From the NCBI GenBank assembly GCA_032622095.1, contig CP136069.1, positions 101,894,278-101,958,277 on the forward strand: a stretch of 64,000 nucleotides of DNA. Reading direction: 5' to 3'. Numbering within the stretch: the stretch's first letter is position 1; every line of letters begins with the position of its first letter. The stretch is from Siphonodentalium dalli. Taxonomy: Eukaryota; Mollusca; Scaphopoda; Gadilida; Siphonodentaliidae. The notes under the pieces are model-generated. The model worked only from the letters and a program-made list of their open reading frames with translations, made no database searches and had not been told where the DNA came from. Positions 11,591-22,200 of the stretch are shown here, piece by piece. Made by a program: the position numbers and the translations under genes.

Positions 11591-13295
11591 TAGAGCTGAA
11601 ACGGTTGACCCATTCTTCTAACCGGTTAACCATCGGGGTTAACCGGATTTCAACCGGTTATCCGCTAAATTTCTAACGGACTTCTCTCACACTAATTATG
11701 TCAACATTATGCCATGCTCCAGGGACAAACCTAGGTGAGAAGTAGTAGCTGAAATAAAGACATTATTCACGGCATTTAACGATATTCAAAAACACGCATT
11801 CACTGTTCTTTTGCTGGCTCTCGTGAGTCGTGATGGGGAATGAGCAAGTGAAATTTGTGAATGGCAGGGGAGATCGCTTATTTGCCGTGATCAGCATATG
11901 TTTGGGCATTTGTAAAACGAGTAAAATAGTATGGGTATTGGTAAAACGAGTAACAAAACTATATATTAAAGATCTGTAATATATCATTATCATCATTGGT
12001 ATATCCTCCAATGCATTATATATAAAGACAAGAAAGTAATAACTAGAGAACAAAAAGGAAGGTCAGTTAGGTCAGACTCGCAGTCCTATTCAGTATTCGA
12101 GCTATTCGTCGGTATCGTGATAGCGGACACTAGTGTTGGGAGGTTATATAATTTACGTTTCGGTTTCGGTTTTAGCAGTCCTTCCCATGAGGAAAACACA
12201 GCGAGAGCATTTATTTGCTCCTGTAATGCAGAAGACGGGTGTAATATGGCACCCATACTATAATTGAAAGTTGGGTTTTTGCTCAAACAAAAAGTCATTG
12301 TGGAATAGACCTACCGGTATGTAGAGTTACACCTTAATATGCCACAGTTGAACTGAGATGGTAAAGGTTCTAAATAAACCTTAAAATAATTCAATATTGA
12401 ACCAACAATTATAGTCTCCATTAGTATTTTGCAAAGAGGGACGGGTGCGAATTTCAGCACCCGTGAATTGAAAATTACGAGTGCATACGGGTGCGAGAGC
12501 AATCACTCCCGTCTCCTGGGAAGGACTGGTTTTAGTATGCAATCACTTAACATATAGCAATTACTGCCAAATTGAGTGTTAATTAGTCCCACAGGCACAA
12601 CCAGTTACAGAGTAGCATGGAGCATCAATTAAATTTCCTTGATAAAAGGGGAGATTATTGAAGAAGTTTTGGGTTGCTTCAACTACGATGTCTGTTTGGT
12701 CACTCAATTGAATTGATCATATTAAATCACAACAGGGAGGAAGAACGGGAAGAGTGAAGACATTGTGCAGCTGATCTCAATCTTCAAACTTTGTCGACTT
12801 ACATAGTTTTTATAAACCCCACTGTAAAACAGTTTTATATATAGTATGTCGTGGTGTGATTCCAATTTGAATCCATGTTGCTTCGTGCAGTATTAACTAT
12901 TAAGTTACGAAAGCACGCATTGCCACACAACGCCACTTTTACGTTGTCACTTCCTTGGGTACATTCAGACTTGATACACAGTGACTGCACACGTGCTTTT
13001 GTCGGAAGAAAACTTCAAAGGGTCGGAATTGATTGAAGGTCGCCGACACTTCCAGACAGTTCGAGAATTGCTACTAAGTATCTGATATTACCGCGTGTAC
13101 CAATTAATGCTTGCATTGCACTCTACTATCGGTGACACGGGATTTAGTATTAGTTTTGCATCATTTAACCTAATATTTTGAGGATTATTCACGTTCACAT
13201 TCAACTGACAACGGGATGCGGTTACGTCCGGTTCATTGTTTTCTAACCGGTTACGTCGCTAACCGGATGCTAACCGTCTAACCGCTTCAGCTCTA
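11591..13295. mobile_element. Short inverted hAT copy
   Basis: The termini TAGAGCTGAAACGG (left) and TAGAGCTGAAGCGG (reverse complement of the right) are flanked by an exact 8-bp duplication CCTCTGCG (11583-11590 and 13296-13303). The left arm matches about 13733-14692 inverted. The right arm (12900-13295) matches 2819-3137 plus 11227-11316 inverted. It is thus a roughly 1.35-kb member of the same family as 2819-14692, enlarged by the 353-bp insertion at 12176. Confidence 0.85.
12176..12528. mobile_element. 353-bp hAT-like MITE
   Basis: A perfect 12-bp inverted terminal repeat CAGTCCTTCCCA is flanked by GTTTTAG on both sides (8 bp, GGTTTTAG, if the last G is counted in the duplication). The matching arm at 14085-14105 has the uninterrupted site with a single copy. 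The 63-codon frame at 12311-12502 is not recognised. Confidence 0.8.
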
Positions 13296-14943
13296 CCTCT
13301 GCGGGTATTGTTTATCGTTCAGTGCGGCGAACAAAGGTGACAACGCGTTATGTCTGTGTTTTTTTTTACAATTGACGCGTTATTAACTAAGAAGTTAATC
13401 AACGTCTGGGGCTCACGTTTGAAAGTTTCTTTAATTAGAACACAATTGAGTAGTTGGTGGACCGATTCCGACCAAAGAAAATTCGTATAAAAGTGTTGAC
13501 GCAGTGTTCTCCGTTCAAATCAATGACATTGAAAAGGTTCTGCAAGAACCAGACATTGTCCGTGCTGGGTCGAGGAGTGTTTATTATAAGTTTTTGTTTG
13601 ATAATTAAATCAGTGTTCTTCAATGATCTCCTTTTTCATTGACATTTCCACCCCCTACTATTATTCCGACCCCTACTATTATTAAAATTTGGCAAATTTT
13701 CCACCCCCTACTATTATTCGGATCACTAGAGTAAGTTAATACTGCACGAAGCAACATGGATTCAAATTGAAATCACACCACGACATACGAAAACTGTTTT
13801 ACAGTGGGGTTTATAAAAACTATGCAAGTCGACAAAGTTTGATGATTGAGATCAGCTGCACAATGTCTTCACTCTTCCCGTTCTTCCTCCCTGTTATGAT
13901 CTAATATGATCAATTCAATTGAGTGATCAAACAGACATCGTAGTTGAAGCAACCCAAAACTTCTTCAATGATCTTCCCTTTTATCAAGGAAATTGATGCT
14001 CCATGCTACTCTGTAACTGGTTGTGCCTGTGGGACTAATTGACACTCAATTTGGCAGTAATTTCTATATGTTAAGTGATTGCATACTAAAACCGAAACAG
14101 AGGTTTTTTTTACCCAAAAAAAAACAAAACCAAAACGTAAATTCTATAACCTTCCAACACTAGTGTCCGCAATCATGATACCGACGAATAGCTCGAATAC
14201 TGAATAGGACTGCGAGTCTGACCTAACTGACCTTCCTCTTTGTTCTATAGTTATTACTTTCTTGTCTTGATATATAATTCATTGGAGGATATACCAATGA
14301 TAATGATAGATTACAGATCTTTAATATATAGTTTTGTTACTCGTTTACCAATACCCATACTAATATTACTCGTTTTACAAATGCCCAAACATATGCTGAT
14401 CACGGCAAATAAGCGATCCCTCCTGCCATTCACAAATTTCACTTGCTCATTCCCCATCACGAGAGCCAACAAAAGAACAGTGAATTCGTGTTTTTGAATA
14501 TCGTTAAATGCCGTGAATAAGGTCTTTTATTTCAGCTACTATTTCTCACCTAGGTTTGTCCCTGGAGCATGGCATAATGTTGACATAATTAGTGTGAGAG
14601 AAGTCCGCTAGAAATTAGCGGTTAACCGGTTGAAATCCGGTTAACCCCGATGGTTAACCGTTTAGAAGAATGGGTCAACCGTTTCAGCTCTAGTTAATTT
14701 GGCATCAGGAATGATTTTATCGCTGCAGAGTTGTAGACTAGATAAGAATTAAGTACCGGTATGTTATTTGTTATAGGTAACAGCCTAAACAGGCGACATA
14801 TGCACAGTGTTTTGTGTGTTTATTTGAGATATGTTTGTCCGGCTATTTGCCAATGCCTGCATTACTTAGGCATTTATATAAGTATACCAATTTCTAAATT
14901 CGATTAAAACCTTATTTTGGGGGATTTATGTCCAGTAACTGTG

Positions 14944-16150
14944 ATTACAGTGACATGAAGATGATTTAGAAATCATGAAATGGCGGTCAATCGTTGAAAA
15001 TAATATCAATATTATTATAAATTAATACACTGAATGGCATAAAAATGGGAAAACATTATACAAAACAACGGCAATCGAATAGAAACTCGAGATAAATTTT
15101 TAACCAATTCGTCTTTATAAATAACCAAATTCAAATCTGACAAAACAAGAAATTTTCGAAAAACGGAAATTTACTTATGAGCTTCGGCGTCAGATGAATT
15201 TTAATATTTATTCACAGAACCTTCGTTCCACGAGTTGGAAACAATACTCTCGTTCGATGTTACTGTTGTTCACGTTGAGTTTCGTTCATATTGTGCTACC
15301 AGTGTTGGTCTTTATTTTATGTTTATATCGAAAATAGAGAGAGCGGTGAAATCGTGCAATTAACACAAAACAATGGCGGACAGTCCACAATTATAGAACA
15401 CTTGTGCCATAATATACACTTCTCCTTGCAAGATGAAGCAAATTTGTATATAAAGTACCCCGAGTTAGCTGTTGGGGCGTGCTGTCGATAGTCCAGAAGC
15501 GCTGGATGGGTCTTAAGATCCATCACTGGGCTTGGATTATTCAGAACGCCATTGATATCGGTCATCAGCATTACAGGGCTTGGGGATCAATGCGAGGCTT
15601 TTATATGCCGCGACTAAAATCGTCCATTTTGATTGGTCGTTCAGTGTCACATGGGACCTAATAAAACTAAATTAAACAAAATTCTCACTGTGTATTATAT
15701 TTTATTGCAATTCCCCCTCAATAATAATCTTCTGGAGGTCATGATAGCTCGACAGAACCGCAAAAGAATGGGTTATGTGAGGCGAATACTCGCCAAAAGA
15801 CAAGTTTTCAAAGCGAACGAACAATTTCATCAGACATTCGGAATGAACGTCTGACATCGATTGGCGTCAGTCGTCACGTGACAAATAAAATTATCATGAG
15901 CTAAAAATATAACTGATTTTTTTTTTCTGAAATATAACATCAGTATCAGCTTCTTTAATTCGGGATAAATGTTGAACTAGCATTTTCGGTAACTAATTAT
16001 TTTTCGTTTTCCAGATGCATTTTCGAAACTAAATCAAAGGAAAAGCACGCGAATTTGGCTGCTACTGAATGTGACGAAGCTAAATCTTTAATTAACTATA
16101 TTGGATAGTGGATGAGGAACATATTCGAGGGGCGTTTATCACGCTCACGA
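14944..16150. other. No recognisable gene or element
   Basis: AT-rich DNA with short open frames only. A lysine/arginine-rich frame at 15735-15854 (plus strand) is followed by a splice-acceptor-like TTTCGTTTTCCAG before 16015. The frame matches nothing I recognise, and I would not call a gene. Confidence 0.4.
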
Positions 16151-16154
16151 GTCA

Positions 16155-16345
16155 TCCTATAAAGCCGGGCGCACACGTCGGAACATTGTTGTACAACATT
16201 GTTGTATGGGTCATACAACATTGTTGTAAGCGTCCGCACACGCTACAACAAAATGACACAACAAATGTTATACAACAATGTTGTGACTAGCCGCACACGG
16301 CGAATATTTGTTGTACAACAAGTCACGTGATAAAACGTCATCAAG
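16155..16345. repeat. ACAACATTGTTGT palindrome cluster
   Basis: At least four copies of the palindrome ACAACATTGTTGT or near variants lie between GC-richer phrases CGCACACG and CCGCACACGGCG. The outer CGCACACG phrases are partly inverted, which suggests a small hairpin MITE. No clear target duplication. Confidence 0.5.
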
Positions 16346-17185
16346 TCACGTGTTGGCTGCATACTAATTTCAGCTCTGGGTTTTTCCCACCAAGTTGATA
16401 GATGCGGAAAGCATGCACCAGGCTCGATTTTGTCACGAATCTCTACCCTGGGCCTGTTGCTACGTTATATATATATACACTGAACGGATTTGGACCAATT
16501 TAGTACTTTTTCATAGAATAGGTTATATGGAGTTATCATTATTAAACCTCCAGGTCATATATAATTTGGTTATTTTGTACCTCTTGTGTTATTGGGGAGG
16601 GGATATCAGGAGTTATTATTAGACCTCCTTTATTAAACTATATGGAGTGATGGGTGAGGGCATAATATACGCCAAACATGGACCTTGTTTTTTTTTTTTG
16701 GACAGAGTTACTCTTACAAGTGTTTATAAATAAATCTCATGACGTCCTTTCATTATTAATGGGAATTTTGGAAGGAGCGTGTAAGTCATGGACCTTGATT
16801 TCGAACCTTTGTTCATATTAACTTTTTTTTAAATCGGCGCAGGCTTTGACCAATGATACATGACCGAGCGGAACATGTTATTAGGTTCAAAATATGATGT
16901 CACGTGATTGTATTTACCAGCTGCTTGAGCGATAGCCAACTTCTGTGTTGAATATATTGTTATTTTCACTTCTATGTCTTGGTGAATTAACTTCCTATCC
17001 AAGGGAATGACACACCCACATCTTGAAAATTGTACAGGTCTCTGTGAATCAACAATAAGCGGGATCACTGAGTTGTGGCGATATTGGATTCATCCAGCTC
17101 TGACCGATGGTTGCAGAGATTCATCCAACTCCGGTTGTGTGGCTCTATAGGGCTCAGGTCAACGTTCTCGAGCAGCATTTCCATA

Positions 17186-17218
17186 TGTGGAAGTCATGAA
17201 TAATTCATGACTTCCACA
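17186..17218. other. Perfect 15-bp-arm hairpin
   Basis: TGTGGAAGTCATGAA, a 3-base spacer TAA, then the exact inverse. The flanks from 16350 to 17400 hold no gene I can support. Confidence 0.7.
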
Positions 17219-17414
17219 CAGAGAATACCACTACAGAACCCCCATTGTTGCGACGTGTGCGGTGGGCTTAATACACGCTGCGGGGAAATATTGAGTAAAC
17301 CCCGTTGCGGGCACGAGTGAAGACTATATGTGCAGGTAGGTTTGTTTTGAGAGAAATTTTTTCATTAATTGTTTTTCTTCGGACACAGTTCCAGGTTCCA
17401 GTTCCAGGTATCCA

Positions 17415-18665
17415 GACGATTGGGACCTTGGACGATTGGGACCTTGGACGATTGGGTCAAGACGATTGAGTCAAGACGATTGGGACCTTATTCAAGTTAA
17501 TATATGTTTATACGTTTATATTTCATTTATACGTTCCTATTAAATAATTAGTACACTGGGTTAGTGTTAGTAAGTTCCCTGTAAGTTGTTATTGCTAAAT
17601 GGGATCACCGCTGATTAGATGCACATCAGATGGTAACCTTTATGGATTATTTCAAGGCAACGTGGCTGGAGCCCAGAGGATTGGTGTGTTTTTGGGGACA
17701 CCTGTTTTTGGGCAATGATATTCCGAAGGCATATCCTACAGGCCTGAGCGGAGGAAGGTTTGGGAGGGGGGTGACTCCCTGCTGATGGTGGGGGTATGTT
17801 CTTCCCCCTGGAAATATTTTGAAAATCCATTGCATTGAGAGCTAATATAGGGCTCATTGAGTCAGTATTTTGAATTTTACTGAGAGGTCAATTTGATCAA
17901 GTTTTTCAATCATAACTTTGGGAATTTTTTATATATGTATGGATTGGAAATGCTTATAAGTTATTGTCACATATCTTTTGGTTCAATGGATGGATTATGC
18001 TTATCGTGCTTGAAATGAGACTTACCATTATTACTCTAATTCATATACTAGGCTATTTTCTAAAATTCAAGTGAGACACATACATAATATACTAGTACAG
18101 AACAATGTCCATTAAGTTAGTAATTAAGTACTATTAGTACTAATCTCTATGTTAATTTCTCATTTTGGTGTTATGAGATCCCACCTGATAACCAGGTTTA
18201 TTTGATCAAATTGTCACTGTTCCAGTACTGTTTTTGATTGAAATATTGAAGTCTGACGCCTGAATGATAACAAACCTGAATTAAAACTATTTGAAGTTTT
18301 CACAGATGAAAGCTAGATAAAAACAAAGCATACTTTTACAGTATGATTCCAACTGTTAAACTTAAATATTTTTGTAAACTTAAATGTCTTATGTCAATAT
18401 ATATAACTAATTTGCATCTTGTTATGATATGAATTCGGACCTAAATAGAAGAAAAAAACCGGTAAACGGTATGAAAAACGGCCTGGATATGTCCCTGACC
18501 GTACTTATAATTTCTTATATATAACTGAAGAAAGCAATTACTCAAGGTCCCAATCGTCCTGACTCAAGGTCCCAATCGTCCTGACTCAAGGTCCCAATAG
18601 TCCGAGGTCCCAATCGTCCAAGGTCCCAATCGCCGAGGTCCCAATCGTCCAAGGTCCCAATCGTC
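17415..18665. mobile_element. Foldback-like element with tandem-repeat arms
   Basis: The left arm (17415-17488) has about five units of GACGATTGGGACCTTG or the variant with GTCAA. The right arm (18544-18665) has about seven units of the inverse, CAAGGTCCCAATCGTC. About 1.05 kb of AT-rich DNA without a gene lies between them. Inverted arms built from short tandem units are typical of foldback elements such as Drosophila FB. No target duplication was visible. Confidence 0.55.
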
Positions 18666-18896
18666 AGACAATCAGTCCGGATCCACGAGGTGCTTGATGA
18701 ACCCGTCGTCCGCCAAATGTCAACAGTTCAACGACTATATTTAAGGTCCATTCTCATGTACATAATTAGTGCCAATGCATGATTACCTGTCGCACCCCAT
18801 ATTCAACGCAAAAGCAAACGTTTCCGTGTACAATTGTGTTCTTGTCTGACTGGGACTAACCAGTTGTGGCATATGGAACAATAATCATGCAATGCG
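18666..18896. other. Unassigned spacer before the gypsy element
   Basis: No reading frame, repeat or motif was recognised here. The last five bases before the LTR (18897-18901) are the ACAAT target copy. Confidence 0.4.
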
Positions 18897-18901
18897 ACAA
18901 T

Positions 18902-19059
18902 TATGATGTTGCTGGTGGTTTAATTGGTTAGCATTTAAATAGAATTGGTTGATCAAATTGAGAACACGTTTATTGCAAACCTGGACGCTGACATATTGGT
19001 TTACTTAATAATCCGGAATACCCGGTTCGCATGAAACGGAACATACTAAGAACATTACA
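18902..19059 (-). repeat. 3' LTR
   Basis: 158 bp, matching 23431-23588. In element orientation it starts TGTAATGTTC and ends CATCATA. The exact ends are set by the shared sequence and the flanking ACAAT. Confidence 0.9.
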
Positions 19060-19068
19060 TCCCTATCT
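19060..19068 (-). promoter_or_regulatory. Polypurine tract
   Basis: On the minus strand AGATAGGGA lies directly before the 3' LTR, the expected place for plus-strand priming. Confidence 0.65.
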
Positions 19069-19247
19069 ACCTTAAAGGATTTGAAAAAACATTTAAACAA
19101 AAACAAGATCTAAACTCTACTAGTGTGATTACTACTTAGTAGTGAAATGAAAACTTCTATGTGTAAAATGAAAAGCATTAACAGTTCGTATAACTCTAGT
19201 TGAAGCCCAAACAGTAACGATCACCATAACTACTCAAGACTAATATT

Positions 19248-22200
19248 TTAGTCACAGTCATAATCATCCAGATATGCTGGTGCCTTTCTGTTACGACTCG
19301 GTCTCCTGGCTTCTCCTGTGTCATTTAGCACAATACTGTTATCAACCTGATTGTCATTTCCATCAGCATCGTTGGCATCGTTTAATGACTGATCACTCGA
19401 GTCAACTGGTTCTTCACAATGTTCGTATGGTATGTATACACGTTTGAAGTGAGAACTGTTACGGGTTATTCTGTGAATGTTATTTTCAGCAGTTATCATG
19501 GATCCTTTTACAGCAATAACAAGATATGGTGTTGGATTGAATGGTGTATCAAGTTTGTTCTTACGGATTTGTTTCACAATAACAGTGTCACCAACACAAA
19601 TGTCACTATCTCTAGCATTCTTGTCGGCTCTTTCTTTCATCTTCTCCTTCGCCAATCTATCTCTCTGTTGTAACTGTTCATCGATTACAGGATTAAAAGT
19701 CTCTGGTAGTGTAGTTTTGATTGATCTACCCAACAGTAACTCGGATGGTGACTTATCAAGCGTGGAATGAGGGGTCGCTCGATAATTTCTCAGGAATGAG
19801 TACAGTCTCTGTTTCCAAGGCTGCTTCTCTGCGTTACTAGCAGTTATTGTTCGTTTGAGAGTACGCATGAACCTTTCGACTTCTCCATTTGCTTTCGGCC
19901 AATACGGGGTTACTTTCCGGTGTTTGAATCCCAGATGTTCAGCAAATGTTCTCATGTCATTAGAGTTGAATGGTGGTCCATTGTCGGTTTTCAAGATATT
20001 ACACACACCGAACAAAGAAAATATCTTGTCGAATACTGGAATCACAGTTTTGGCTGCGGTTGATCGTACAATTTCAACTATTGGAAATCGAGAATAGTCG
20101 TCAACGATGACTAGCAGGTACTCTCCAGTTGGTGTCGGTCCCCAGAAATCTGCGCTCAACGATTGCCACGGTCCATCAGGTAGCGGTGACATTTTCAACG
20201 GTTCAGCATTCGATATCGGGTTTGAAGCTTGGCAAGGAATGCATGATTTTACACGATTTTCCACCATCTTGTCAATGTTAGGGAACCAAACTTTCTCTCG
20301 AATCAGACGTTTCGTTTTTACTATACCCTGATGCCCTTGGTGCGCGAGTGAAATCACACGGTCTTGTAGTGACTCAGGGATCACAAGTCGATTATTTCGA
20401 AGGAGGAGACTTCCATTGCTGTCTGATGCAAGGTCACTTCGTACATTGTAGAAACTGCTGTACAATGAACTTTTACACAAACTGTTGTCCCAGTCATCGT
20501 GTTGTACGAATTTTATCACATTTTGGAGTGTCTCGTCATTCTTTACAGCTTCGCGAATTTCATCGATTGTCATCGCTTTTGGTACGGCATGTAAAGTCAG
20601 AAAGTTAATGTATTCTTCTGCTACTTTGGTAGCACGAGTGTCACTTTGCGGTGTGTCGGCACTCATCGGATGACGTGACAGATAGTCAACTGGGTTATCT
20701 TTGCCTGGTGAAAATTTTAATGTCATTTCATATGGTTGTAGACGTAGTGTCCATCGTTCCAACCTCGCAGATGGTTTAGAATTTGGATTTCCAAAGATTC
20801 CGAGTAGCGGTTTGTGATCTGTGATTATGGTGAATGGCTTTCCATAAACGTAAAGGTGAAAATGTTCGCATGACCAAATAACTCCAAGACCTTCGCGTTC
20901 AGTTTGGGAATAGCGCTGCTCTACTGGTGTTAGCGATCGACTGGCGTATGAGACGATACGGGATTCATCAGTCTTGGTGTCTTTCTGTGTTAGCATCGCA
21001 GCAATTCCAACAGGGCTGGCGTCGACAACAATGGTGGTTTCTTTTGAGGTGTCAAAATATGTCATGACTGGTGATGATGACAGTGCACTTCTGAGTTTCG
21101 CCATCGCAGTGTCATGTTTCTGTCTCCAATCGTACTTCACATTTTTCCTTGTTAGCTCACGGAGTGGGTGTGTGATAGTTGCATAGTCTTTTATGAACCG
21201 CGACGTGTAATTCACCATTCCTAAAAAACTCCGTACTTCGCCAACAGATTTTGGTGTCGCGACGTTTACAATCGCATCAATTTTTCTCGGGTCTGGTTCC
21301 ATCCCTGCTGAGCTGAACACAAATCCATAAAACTCAAGTCGAGATTTTTGGAATCGGCACTTTTCGCGATTTAAGGTTAAGCCGCGTTCACTCAGACGTT
21401 CCATGACTGCACGGAGATTCAAATCATGTTGTTTTTTGGTCTCCGCATATATCAGGATATCATCGCTAAGATTCATTACACCATGAAGACCACTCAGTGT
21501 TTCGCGGATAACGTTTTGAAATATTTCACTGGCCATGTTGACCCCGAACATTAATCTCTTGTAGCGTCGTAGTCCAATATGTGTCGAAAATGTTGTAATG
21601 TGTCGTGAATCAGGTGATAGCTCTAACTGATTGTACGCCTGGACCAGATCCAATTTCGAAAACACGGTTGCGCCATTGATATCGTGGATTATATCATCGA
21701 CTGTCGGCATAATGTGTCTTTCTCGTTGTATTGCTTGGTTAGCTGCGCGCATATCTATGCAAAGTCGCACTTGACCTGGTGTCGATTTTGGAACGATCAC
21801 ACAAGGTGAAACCCATGGAGTTGGACCTTCAATAGTCTCTATTATCCCCATTTTCTCATCACTCTCCAGTTGTTCTTCAACTTGCTTCCTCATATGAAAG
21901 GGAATTCTGCGGTGTGGTTGTGCTACTGGTTGAATGCTTTCATCAATGTGTAGTTTCACTTGGTAATCTTTCAGCTTACCAATTCCATTGAAAAGATGTT
22001 CATATTCATTTAGCAACAAGTCGATGTTATCGGTGGTCTCAGTTGATACAGAGTTGATGTGAGGTGCAAATTTTATTAGTTCAAGCTTTACTGCAGTTTC
22101 ACAAGACAGAAGCGAACCAAACTTTCCTGGAACTACATAAACTGTGTCTGAAACTTCTCTATCACCCACTTTTATTTCAGCTGAGAATTTTCCAAGAGTC

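Larger units (their letters stand above)
11317..13731. mobile_element. TA-flanked MITE interrupted by a hAT copy
   Basis: The ends are CTCTAGTGATCCGAATAA, inverted at 13714-13731, with TA on both sides (11315-11316 and 13732-13733). The joined hAT arms in 11591-13295 show this position without the insertion. Removing that hAT copy leaves about 710 bp. The right part has three copies of CCCCTACTATTATT. TA flanks suggest a Tc1/mariner-type element. Confidence 0.6.
2819..14692. mobile_element. hAT (Ac-like ends) non-autonomous element, host of nested insertions
   Basis: Both ends read TAGAGCTGAAACGGTT going inward, and an exact 8-bp duplication GTTAATTT flanks them (2811-2818 and 14693-14700). 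An 8-bp duplication and Ac-like termini rich in AACGGTT are hAT hallmarks. The left arm is 2819-3137 continued at 11233-11316. The right arm runs about 13733-14692. The same two arms occur joined and inverted in the shorter copy at 11591-13295, which shows the empty sites of the insertions at 3138 and 11317. No transposase frame is present. Confidence 0.85.
2368..14943. mobile_element. Outermost inverted-repeat element of the nested stack
   Basis: The segment 2368 to about 2560 is inverted at about 14755-14943, at roughly 80 percent by eye. Both ends start CACAGTT then CTGGAC. The shared part includes GATTAAAACCTTATTTT and a downstream GCATATGT block. Everything from 2811 to 14700 is a later hAT insertion, so the original element was short, about 0.7 kb. 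I could not see a target duplication. The superfamily is therefore unassigned, and an alternative is two unrelated insertions of one MITE family. Confidence 0.5.

Noticed and set aside
2819-13295. Crossing inverted repeats read as one composite transposon with mixed ends
   Set aside because: The duplications pair 2811 with 14693 and 11583 with 13296 exactly, which makes two nested elements rather than a crossing one.
15633-15854. Basic frame as a first exon of a Harbinger-type protein
   Set aside because: A basic stretch and a nearby acceptor-like site are too weak. No downstream exon was identified.
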